From JACPLA01 sp035291905 (GTDB lineage: Bacteria > Bacteroidota > Ignavibacteria > UBA10030), in assembly GCA_035291905.1 (NCBI GenBank), contig DATDRF010000208.1:1-7209 (forward strand): a stretch of 7,209 nucleotides of DNA, read 5' to 3'. The notes below the pieces were generated by a model, which did not search any database, was not told where the DNA came from, and was given only the letters and a program-made list of their open reading frames with translations. Made by a program: the position numbers and the translations under genes. Numbering within the stretch: the first letter of the stretch is position 1; every line of letters starts with the position of its first letter. Positions 1 to 6,530 of the stretch are shown one piece after another.

Positions 1-1288
1 GGGAACTCAGGTACATCCAGATATCCCCATCAGAAACTTCGGCGGTAGCGGCCAGTCGGCTCTTGATCATGGAAGCAAGCATCGCATCCTTCCACACCGA
101 CAGTTTTCTCGCTGCCTCCGGCGTCTCGTCGAGTTTTCGGGCGATCGCCTCCTGCGCAAGGAGCTCCTGTTGAACCCAAACCACGAGCTGTGTATTCAGA
201 AGGCCAAAGAGTGAAACGGAATCTTTCGACCGTAAAGTCAGCGGGGCTCGTTCGAGCCTCCGAAGCACATGTTCAATCGACCACACCTGGGATCCTGCAA
301 CGGCAATGGAATCGGTCAGATCTGTCCGCATCCGGCGAATGAGCTCCCCGATCGCTGTTACCGTCAGCATGCTGTCGCCTGCGAATTGGGGCTGGCCCAG
401 AACGGCAGCCATGGAAGAAGCTGTTTTGCGCAATGAGCGGCTGAGCGCGAATCCTGTTCTCCCCGCCAGAGCGGAACGGACAAACTCGTCCAACCGCACT
501 CTTTCTTTCCTCAACCGCAGAGTCCGGGCGACTTCCTGTTGAAGGGCATCCGCCGAAAAGGAATTGAAATGTACGCTCGGCACGTCATTGAGAATCTTTA
601 GAACATAATAACCCGACCCCGCGCTGATAACCTGCGACACGGAATTCTTTTTCACCTCGTAGGATGCTCGTTCAATGTCCCAATCGGCATCTCCCCAGAT
701 GACCGTGGCAGTATCCCGTATCGCGTTCATGGTGGAGTCTACTACCAGCGTCTCAAAATCCCGCGGCGTTTGAATTTGCCTCCTGGTGAAATCGGCGTCG
801 TCTCGCAACTCAAAATAAATGAACGACACACTCAATTGCCTTCTCGCTTGTGCCATCCCTCGGACGATCTCCTGCCGGGACACCCAAACCTTGTGTGATA
901 TTTCCTGCCTATAGAGCTGATCTCGCGCGACCAGTTTTCTCACCTCGAGGAATGCCTGCCGAAACGAGGTATCATTTTCCAGCCCTTCATCAATCCCAGC
1001 GAGCGCGAGAAGTTTCTCGGCAATGAGAGAATAGATCACCGCCTCTTTTTCCTCCCTCAATGCTTTTCCTGCTCTTCTGTTCATCCCCGGCGTTAGCTCG
1101 AACCGTTCAACGAATTCTCTTTCTTCGACGACACGATCTCCAACTCTGGCGAGGATGGGGACTCCCGATGTGCGGTTCTGCGAGTATGAGTGGGAGGTCG
1201 ACCAGGACATTCCACACACAATAATACCGGCGTACATCAGCCAGCGAGGGCTCTTCAATCTTGATAGTATGGAGTTCAGTCTATACAT
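1..1288 (-). CDS. SurA/parvulin-like periplasmic foldase, partial (C-terminus beyond left edge)
   Basis: The minus strand is open without a stop from the ATG at 1288-1286 to the left edge, giving 429 codons and no C-terminus. The first 37 residues look like a signal peptide: several Arg/Lys, then a hydrophobic stretch MYAGIIVCGM. Cys25 lacks a lipobox, so a lipoprotein is unlikely. Residues about 43-130 fit a SurA N-terminal chaperone region, opening with ILARVGDRVVEEREFVERFE and continuing as charged helices. Residues about 150-235 fit a parvulin rotamase fold, ending in KKNSVSQVISAGSGYYVLKI. The rest is helical and ends at VSDGDIWMYLSS, the usual lead-in to a further segment of such proteins. 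The likely role is chaperoning outer-membrane or secreted proteins in the periplasm. The conserved parvulin histidines appear replaced (Phe156, Tyr228), so isomerase activity is doubtful. A weak AGG lies 9 nt before the ATG. A later ATG (codon 18) would also leave a signal peptide. The family is fairly sure, the exact role is not. Confidence 0.8.
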   Translation of the reverse strand, partial: MYRLNSILSRLKSPRWLMYAGIIVCGMSWSTSHSYSQNRTSGVPILARVGDRVVEEREFVERFELTPGMNRRAGKALREEKEAVIYSLIAEKLLALAGIDEGLENDTSFRQAFLEVRKLVARDQLYRQEISHKVWVSRQEIVRGMAQARRQLSVSFIYFELRDDADFTRRQIQTPRDFETLVVDSTMNAIRDTATVIWGDADWDIERASYEVKKNSVSQVISAGSGYYVLKILNDVPSVHFNSFSADALQQEVARTLRLRKERVRLDEFVRSALAGRTGFALSRSLRKTASSMAAVLGQPQFAGDSMLTVTAIGELIRRMRTDLTDSIAVAGSQVWSIEHVLRRLERAPLTLRSKDSVSLFGLLNTQLVVWVQQELLAQEAIARKLDETPEAARKLSVWKDAMLASMIKSRLAATAEVSDGDIWMYLSS

Positions 1289-1300
1289 TGTTTGTTGCCT
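1289..1300. promoter_or_regulatory. 12-bp divergent start-to-start region
   Basis: Only 12 bp separate the ATG of the foldase gene (minus) from the ATG of the SGNH gene (plus), so any promoter for either gene must lie largely inside the other gene. On the plus strand, 1284-1291 reads TACATTGT, a partial match to the Bacteroidota -7 element TAnnTTTG. If used, it would give a nearly leaderless SGNH transcript, which fits the absence of a Shine-Dalgarno sequence before 1301. The GGAG at 1271-1274 is too far upstream to serve. The spacing is seen directly; the promoter reading is speculative. Confidence 0.3.
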
Positions 1301-3277
1301 ATGAACATCGATGTTAACCGTTTTCCTCGTTGGAAGAAACTTCTTTTTTCGCTCTTCCCTGCTCTTCTGTTTTTGGCATTTCTTTTCATTCTCGAAGTAA
1401 GCGTTCGAATTGCAGATCCCTCGCTTCGAAACCCGTTTCTCGATACTCTCTCATACAACGGCACCGTTTGGAGCCAGGTCAACCGAAAATACCTTCGGAC
1501 CTATTTTCCTCCGTCGATCGCAATTCTCCCCGAATTCAAGCCGGGCATTTTCAGGTTACAGAAACCCGATTCAACGCTTCGCGTCGTTTGCCTTGGCAGC
1601 TCATCGATGTTCGGCACCCCCTATCAGATGACGGCAAATATTCCAGGCATCGTCAGAAAACAATTACGACATCTGGCTCCTGAAAAGGACATAGAGGTCA
1701 TCAATCTCGGCGCCTCTGCAATCAACAGCAATGTCATTCGTGATTTCCTTGACCAGGTTATCGATCTCAATCCAACGTTGGTCCTCATCTACATGGGGCA
1801 CAACGAGTACTACGGACCGGAAGGAGTCGGCGCTCCGCCCCTTGAGAAGCTCTTCCCTTGGGCGACGAGACTGAAGTACCGATTTCGCGACCTCTCGCTG
1901 ACAAGGCTTCTCACATCCTGGTTTGCCTCCGATCCCTCAGGCGGAGAGGACATCGAAAGAACACTCATGAGGGAGGTCTCCGATAACAGCGCCGTGCGTC
2001 TTGATTCACCCGACGCACAACGAATCGAGCAGGTCTTTCAGGCAAACCTCTCGCATATCCTTAAAACTCTGGCCAATCACGACATTCAAGTGATCATAAG
2101 CGATATTGCATCCAATCTGCATTTTCCGCCTTTTCTTGCAGATTCCGTTCTTTCGAACGGTGCACGCCTGCCTTATGAGCTCGTCGAGGAGAAACAGGCC
2201 ATCGGAGAATTCTCGACACTCATTGATACCCTCACGACACTCGTTGCGACGGATTCCCTCAACGCTTCGCTGCACTACTGGCTTGGAGAGGCATACGCGG
2301 CGACGGGGGACGCTGCGAAGGCCAGAAGGCATCTCATGATAGCCAATGATCTGGACCTTCTCAAATTCAGGGCACCGGAGTCAATGAACAGAATCATTCG
2401 AACAACTGCGAAACGACACAATGTCCCGTTTGTTTCCGCCGACTCGACGCTTCAATCGCTGAGCCCTCTTGGCATTCCCGGCAACAATCTCTTTTGGGAA
2501 CATCTGCATCCTACCGTCCACGGCTATTACCAGATCGCCGACCTCTTCGTGCGTGAAATCGTCAGGCAGAAATGGATCATTCCTCAGAACACCGAGAACA
2601 AGCTTCTCCCCTTTGACCACGATTCTCTCTCCCTCGCGTGGCTCGATCTGGCCTATGCGGACCTCTCGATGAGGAATCTCACAACCCATTGGCCATTTCG
2701 GGGATACGACGTCCGGCCGACCGTCATTGACAAATCGGACAAGGCATTGGTCGACATTGCACTCAAGGTCTATGCCCTTCAGACGGGCTGGAATGAGGGA
2801 TGTCTGGCCACGATCGATTTCTTTGAACGCTCAAAGCTGTACGGTCCGGCAATCGTCACTGCAGGGGCCCTTCTCGATGAATTCCCTTATGAACAAACCG
2901 TGCGATACAGGCTGGCACAATTGCTCAAGGAGAGCGGCAGGATGGACGATGCGGTCCGTGAATACGAGCGGATCCTGGCAGCGGACCCTCGTCATCTCGC
3001 ATCGCTTATTGAACTGGGACTTCTCGAAGTCAACCGGGGTCAATTCGACCGGTCAATCTCCCTGCTTACCGCCGCCCTGCGAGAGGATCTCAACAATAAA
3101 CTCACAGCGGCCTCCACCATTCACTACGGGCTCGCGGGTGCATATGCCAACAAGGGTGATCTCGCTGCCGCCCTGGAGCACCTGAAGGAATCACTTCGGC
3201 TCAATCCCACGTACCGCTCGGCACTTGAACTTCAAGCGTCAATTCTCCGTTATCAGAAACAGGGACATCCCAGGTAG
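1301..3277 (+). CDS. Membrane-anchored SGNH/GDSL-type hydrolase with TPR repeats
   Basis: The protein has 658 residues from the ATG at 1301; a TTG at 1292 would add three residues. Lys12-Lys13 followed by a hydrophobic segment at about 14-32 suggests an inner-membrane anchor or uncleaved signal, placing the rest in the periplasm. SGNH blocks are visible: block I CLGSSSMFG (97-105, probable nucleophile Ser101), block II NLGASA with Gly137, block III GHNEYYG (166-172, Asn168) and block V WEHLHPTVHGY with the Glu400/His403 pair. A TPR-like hairpin at about 322-351 (LGEAYAATGDAAKARRHL) sits between blocks III and V. Three more TPR units follow at about 534-563, 567-596 and 607-636. The family includes esterases and O-acetyl hydrolases acting on lipids, glycans or peptidoglycan; the substrate here cannot be told. 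The TPRs suggest a protein partner. The gene is divergent from the foldase and convergent with the T9SS cargo gene. The family call is strong, the reaction is not. Confidence 0.85.
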   Translation: MNIDVNRFPRWKKLLFSLFPALLFLAFLFILEVSVRIADPSLRNPFLDTLSYNGTVWSQVNRKYLRTYFPPSIAILPEFKPGIFRLQKPDSTLRVVCLGSSSMFGTPYQMTANIPGIVRKQLRHLAPEKDIEVINLGASAINSNVIRDFLDQVIDLNPTLVLIYMGHNEYYGPEGVGAPPLEKLFPWATRLKYRFRDLSLTRLLTSWFASDPSGGEDIERTLMREVSDNSAVRLDSPDAQRIEQVFQANLSHILKTLANHDIQVIISDIASNLHFPPFLADSVLSNGARLPYELVEEKQAIGEFSTLIDTLTTLVATDSLNASLHYWLGEAYAATGDAAKARRHLMIANDLDLLKFRAPESMNRIIRTTAKRHNVPFVSADSTLQSLSPLGIPGNNLFWEHLHPTVHGYYQIADLFVREIVRQKWIIPQNTENKLLPFDHDSLSLAWLDLAYADLSMRNLTTHWPFRGYDVRPTVIDKSDKALVDIALKVYALQTGWNEGCLATIDFFERSKLYGPAIVTAGALLDEFPYEQTVRYRLAQLLKESGRMDDAVREYERILAADPRHLASLIELGLLEVNRGQFDRSISLLTAALREDLNNKLTAASTIHYGLAGAYANKGDLAAALEHLKESLRLNPTYRSALELQASILRYQKQGHPR

Positions 3278-3281
3278 AAAC

Positions 3282-3314
3282 AAAAAACCGAGGCAGGATC
3301 GCTCCCGCCTCGGT
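3282..3314 (-). terminator. Rho-independent terminator of the minus-strand cluster
   Basis: ACCGAGGC (3287-3294) pairs perfectly with GCCTCGGT (3307-3314). One A/C mismatch is followed by an inner GGA/TCC pairing and a TCGC loop. Read on the minus strand, the hairpin is followed directly by six T residues (complement of A 3282-3287), the classical layout. It begins 23 bp after the stop of the 677-residue cargo gene. On the plus strand the hairpin lies 9 bp after the SGNH stop but has no T-run behind it, so it should end plus-strand transcripts less well, if at all. Confidence 0.85.
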
Positions 3315-3337
3315 CGTACGATATTCCCTGAACTGCC

Positions 3338-3610
3338 TTACTTCACCAACACCATCTTCTTCGTGCTTACGAAGTTCCCCGCGGTAATCTGATAGAAGTA
3401 GACTCCCGTGGTCATCTTTGAAGCATCGAAGCTGACAACGTGGCGGCCGGCATTTTGCTTGCCTTCCGTCAGGGTCGTCACAACCTGCCCGAGGAGGTTA
3501 TAGACCTTCAACGAGACTGCCGATTCCATCGGGAGATCATACACGATGGTCGTTGTCGGGTTGAAAGGATTCGGGTAGTTTTGCCTGAGCTCGTACACCA
3601 GCGGGAGAAC
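3338..3610 (-). other. T9SS type A C-terminal sorting domain (coding segment)
   Basis: This segment encodes residues about 588-677 of the cargo protein plus the stop codon. The order of motifs matches the type A sorting family: an NPFNPTT entry strand, YDLP, VYNLLGQ, an AGRH turn, GVYFYQ and a basic KKMVLVK end. In characterised Bacteroidota this domain is recognised by the T9SS and usually removed by the PorU peptidase on the surface. The match is direct; processing in this organism is assumed. Confidence 0.9.
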
Positions 3611-5371
3611 ATCTGTTTCCTCGACGCCGGTGATGAGCGGTACTTTGTTGTTGAAATCCCAGGCAAAGTACTTGTTCGGATTGATGCTTCCGAACTGGTC
3701 CTCGATCGTATAGGTGGGATTGGTATCATCGATGTTTGCGAGATGGTTCAATCCGAACGAGCTCTCATTATCACCGCCGCCGATACCGAACTTGAACACT
3801 TGTCCAACCGTGTTCGTCGTGGTATAGTTGATGGTGATGGTATAGAGGCTGTCGCCAGAAACCGCATCGGTATGAGTTCCATCATCCCACATCTTTGTCT
3901 TCGAAGCCGTATCGGCAACGAGCTGCTTATTCCAGGTTCCCCAACCGCCGGTCGCGGGGCCGTTGATCGCCACTCCCCACGCTGCGATGGTATCGACATG
4001 CTTCACATGCAGTGATCCCTGAATGTCCATCAGACTGTCGTTGGCGAGAATCTGATAGTAAGCGGGGCGCATGTCAACAATCCATTTCACGGCAACGCCC
4101 TGAGTGAGCTTACGCTGATTCTCGAAAAAGGGCTGCCGACGGCTACTGGTGACGCTCGCTACCGTATCTCTCACCGTCATGTTCGGAGCGGAGACAAGCA
4201 CCTGCCGCCGTTCAGCTTCTGCGGTGACATTGCCGGCGTAATCGAAGTTGAAGAAGTATTCCCGCACATCGGCATTGTTCTTGATCAGATAGTACTGATA
4301 ATCCAGGAACTCGCCGTTGATCGTGTAGATCGTATCGGTCGCCTCATAGAAATTCGTGAGGCCTTGCCTCGCCAACTGCGTTGTCCTGAACGGTCCGGTG
4401 ATCCCGGTTCCGTTTTTGGCAGTATCGGCAGTTGCATAATGACCGAACTCGACGACAACTGTATCGCCATCGGCAAAACTTCCCTTCTGTATCGCAGTCG
4501 TCATGTTCGCACGCCATTTGATAACCACAGAATCTGCATTATCCCTGGCGATGGGCTTTTCGTTATTGTACCATCCCCAGTACAACGTGGTATCTTTTTC
4601 GCCGGTCGGAATAACAAACGATCTGTTCGACCCTTCGTCCCTACCCCAGTCATACCCAATGAGGAACTTGTATTCCACCGTATCACCCGGGGCAACCTTG
4701 CTCTTTTCCAGCTTGATACGTCCTGACCAGAAGTTCGTGCCGTCATAGGTCAATCCGCCGCCGGAAGTCTCGCGAGTAAGGTATCTGGTCGGGGACCATC
4801 CGAATTCAGTTGAACCGAACGAGCCGCCCTTCTTGTCGCCGCGAACGCCGACAGTATCCACGTCCTTATCGAACGGCTTGCTCGTAAGTCCCTGCATGTT
4901 GATGCGGAACCAGATGTTGATGAACGTGTCTGCAACAGCGGTCCAGGGTGTGCGGTACTGGAGCTGAGTGCTCCCCGTAAAATTGACGTACTGCACTTTA
5001 AGCGTGGTATCGGCCGTGCCGACGATCAACGTCCGGTTGTCGGTAATAGAACCGATCCCGTCCGCGTTTGTGCTGTTGCTCTCCCAAGCGCCGTTCACAC
5101 GGAACTTGTAAGCAACGGTGTCACCTTGATTTAACGCAACAGTCGCTGACCAATAGTCACCGCCGATATTAGCTGCCGCGGCTCCTGCGCCCCAGTCGGT
5201 AATGGCGGGCCTGTTGCCCGTGACTGTGACGCTCGATGCAGCAACAATGGTATCGGGTACTGTTGCAGTATTAATCATGAAGGTGACATTATGCAATTGT
5301 GCAACGGCTGCCGTTGACATCAATCCGAGCAGCGCCGCAAGCACGACAAGCGAAAGTATCGCTTTTCTCAT
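3338..5371 (-). CDS. Secreted T9SS cargo protein with four tandem CBM20-like beta-sandwich modules
   Basis: The protein has 677 residues. A signal peptide spans about 1-24 (Arg2-Lys3, hydrophobic core, AVA-Q cleavage site). Four diverged modules follow at about 27-129, 148-265, 281-393 and 426-570. The last three open with a strand ending in an aromatic residue and N/DM (IWFRINM, IKWRANM, VKWIVDM); the first opens with VTFMINT. The first three carry a GDTV turn, followed in modules 1 and 2 by YKF. This resembles starch-binding/CBM20-like early-set folds; module 4 also has GGWGTW and MWDDGTHTDAVSGD. Residues about 588-677 form a T9SS type A sorting domain (QNYPNPFNPTT, VYNLLGQVV, GVYFYQI, final KKMVLVK), which sends the protein through the outer membrane for surface attachment or release. 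No catalytic domain is seen, so glycan binding or adhesion is an inference. A GAGGAG site lies 7 nt before the ATG. The gene is 112 bp downstream of the PorV/PorQ-like gene and precedes the terminator. Confidence 0.9.
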   Translation of the reverse strand: MRKAILSLVVLAALLGLMSTAAVAQLHNVTFMINTATVPDTIVAASSVTVTGNRPAITDWGAGAAAANIGGDYWSATVALNQGDTVAYKFRVNGAWESNSTNADGIGSITDNRTLIVGTADTTLKVQYVNFTGSTQLQYRTPWTAVADTFINIWFRINMQGLTSKPFDKDVDTVGVRGDKKGGSFGSTEFGWSPTRYLTRETSGGGLTYDGTNFWSGRIKLEKSKVAPGDTVEYKFLIGYDWGRDEGSNRSFVIPTGEKDTTLYWGWYNNEKPIARDNADSVVIKWRANMTTAIQKGSFADGDTVVVEFGHYATADTAKNGTGITGPFRTTQLARQGLTNFYEATDTIYTINGEFLDYQYYLIKNNADVREYFFNFDYAGNVTAEAERRQVLVSAPNMTVRDTVASVTSSRRQPFFENQRKLTQGVAVKWIVDMRPAYYQILANDSLMDIQGSLHVKHVDTIAAWGVAINGPATGGWGTWNKQLVADTASKTKMWDDGTHTDAVSGDSLYTITINYTTTNTVGQVFKFGIGGGDNESSFGLNHLANIDDTNPTYTIEDQFGSINPNKYFAWDFNNKVPLITGVEETDVLPLVYELRQNYPNPFNPTTTIVYDLPMESAVSLKVYNLLGQVVTTLTEGKQNAGRHVVSFDASKMTTGVYFYQITAGNFVSTKKMVLVK

Positions 5372-5378
5372 AATGTGA

Positions 5379-5384
5379 CTCCTC
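5379..5384 (-). promoter_or_regulatory. Ribosome binding site of the 677-residue cargo gene
   Basis: The minus strand reads GAGGAG, 7 nt before the ATG at 5371-5369. It is the only strong Shine-Dalgarno sequence seen in the window and fixes the start of the cargo gene. The neighbouring genes have only weak or no such site, which hints at stronger translation of the cargo gene. Confidence 0.8.
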
Positions 5385-5483
5385 AGTTTAGAGGTTTAGT
5401 GAATTATGGATAACAGCTTTATTGACGAACCGAAACAAACTCTCAGTGGGCTCCTTTCCCAGGTTTGGTGAAAGATCATTTGA

Positions 5484-6518
5484 TTAGAATGAAAACGAAA
5501 ACGAAATGGAATTCAGAGAACCGAAAATTCCGAACTTGCTGTAAGCATAGTCAAGCTGGACTCCCGCCACTCCCTCCATATGGTATCGAAGTCCCACCCC
5601 AAGATTGAGTCCCTCCTGTTGGTCGGCCTGACTGAAAGACGTGGAGCTTCCATAGAAGGACTTGTACCCTCCCCGCACGTAGACAGTCTTTTGCCATCCA
5701 AGTTCACCGCCGACATTGAGTGTCAGCTGGTTGTCATTCGGGCGAAGTGCGTCAAGGGCAACGGTCCCGCTCAGAAAATCCGAATCGACGACATCCATCG
5801 CCGCTCCCACACGAAAGAGCAGGGGAATCGGCCAAGAATCTGTCTTCAGGGTCCCCATCAGATTCTGGTTCGAACCGGGATAGTCGATCCTCTGCAAAAG
5901 ATCACGGCCTTCCAGCGTCAGATCACCTCCGAAATTCTGCATCGACATTCCCAGGCGCATATTATTGAAGCCCGTCACGAACAAAAGGCCGAAATCGAAT
6001 GCAATATTGCTTGCCGTCTCATTCCAGATGTTCTGAGTGATGTACTTTACCGAACCGCCGATCGAAAACCGGTCGGTCAGTTTCCGAGAGTACGAAATCG
6101 CCAGAGCCATATCGTTCGCCGACCAACGCTGGTCGGTTCCTTCCGGCGACGAGACTGTCGTCACTTCTTCTTCCCCGTAATCAAGTTGTGTGAGGCTTAT
6201 TCCCACGGCATTCTCTCCGTCAAAATTCAGCATGAAGCCGAACCAGCGGAACTTGGTACCCACGAGCCAGTCCGTATTTGAGAAAGCGAATTCAGTCTTG
6301 TTCGCCTGAACGAAGCCCCCGGGATTCCATGCGATGGATGTCACCTCAGTAGCCGAGGCGACATACGCGCTCCCCATGGAAATGGCGCGTGGTCCCACCG
6401 AGATTCCGAGAAACTGGGCGGCGGTTGTTGCCACTTTGGACTGCGCGCCCATGATGCCTGCCCCCAACCCCAGCAGCAGTGCAACAGAAAGTACTTTCAT
6501 GGCTATGGCGGATCTCAT
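5484..6518 (-). CDS. PorV/PorQ-family outer-membrane beta-barrel protein
   Basis: The protein has 344 residues. A signal peptide covers about 1-25, with a cleavage site near IMGA-QSK. The mature N-terminus AAQFLGISVGPRAISMGSAY is the hallmark of the PorV/PorQ (UPF0164-like) family, followed by the ATEVTSIAWNPGGF stretch seen in FadL-like barrels. The remainder alternates polar and hydrophobic residues as amphipathic strands and ends SISFSFSF, the aromatic terminus used for outer-membrane assembly. In characterised T9SS, PorV carries cargo from the translocon to the PorU sortase and PorQ works in attachment. Ignavibacteria-type genomes often hold several paralogues, so the specific role here is open. 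The gene starts 12 bp after the stop of the upstream surface-protein gene, which argues for co-transcription, and lies 112 bp before the next cargo gene. The ATG at 6518 has only a weak GGG upstream; the ATG at 6500 (MKVLSVALL) is an equally good signal-peptide start. Confidence 0.88.
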   Translation of the reverse strand: MRSAIAMKVLSVALLLGLGAGIMGAQSKVATTAAQFLGISVGPRAISMGSAYVASATEVTSIAWNPGGFVQANKTEFAFSNTDWLVGTKFRWFGFMLNFDGENAVGISLTQLDYGEEEVTTVSSPEGTDQRWSANDMALAISYSRKLTDRFSIGGSVKYITQNIWNETASNIAFDFGLLFVTGFNNMRLGMSMQNFGGDLTLEGRDLLQRIDYPGSNQNLMGTLKTDSWPIPLLFRVGAAMDVVDSDFLSGTVALDALRPNDNQLTLNVGGELGWQKTVYVRGGYKSFYGSSTSFSQADQQEGLNLGVGLRYHMEGVAGVQLDYAYSKFGIFGSLNSISFSFSF

Positions 6519-6530
6519 TTGTTACCCGGG

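Noticed and set aside
306..542. Plus-strand open frame of 78 codons
   Set aside because: It is antisense to the foldase gene, which is open and protein-like over the whole 1288 bases; the composition is that of a shadow frame.
2727..3185. Plus-strand open frame of 152 codons in another frame of the SGNH gene
   Set aside because: The overlapped frame encodes clear TPR repeats; the alternative product has low-complexity, Arg/Ser/Thr-rich composition.
3440..4015. Plus-strand open frame of 191 codons
   Set aside because: It is antisense to the sorting domain and fourth module of the cargo protein, whose motifs are unmistakable. No domain or plausible start context was seen.
5403..5439. Possible promoter before the cargo gene (CATAAT on the minus strand with upstream TTTG)
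   Set aside because: The spacing between the two elements (27 nt) fits neither the Bacteroidota nor the sigma70 pattern, so no promoter is claimed, though the 112-bp gap leaves room for one.
5443..5463. Possible terminator hairpin (TGGG...CCCA) after the PorV/PorQ-like gene
   Set aside because: The stem is only four pairs and no T-run follows directly on the minus strand, so it does not support a transcript end between the barrel and cargo genes.
5580..6281. Plus-strand open frame of 233 codons
   Set aside because: It lies wholly inside the PorV/PorQ-like gene on the opposite strand, is rich in Arg/His/Ser with no recognisable domain, and its product looks like an antisense shadow of a well-supported barrel protein.
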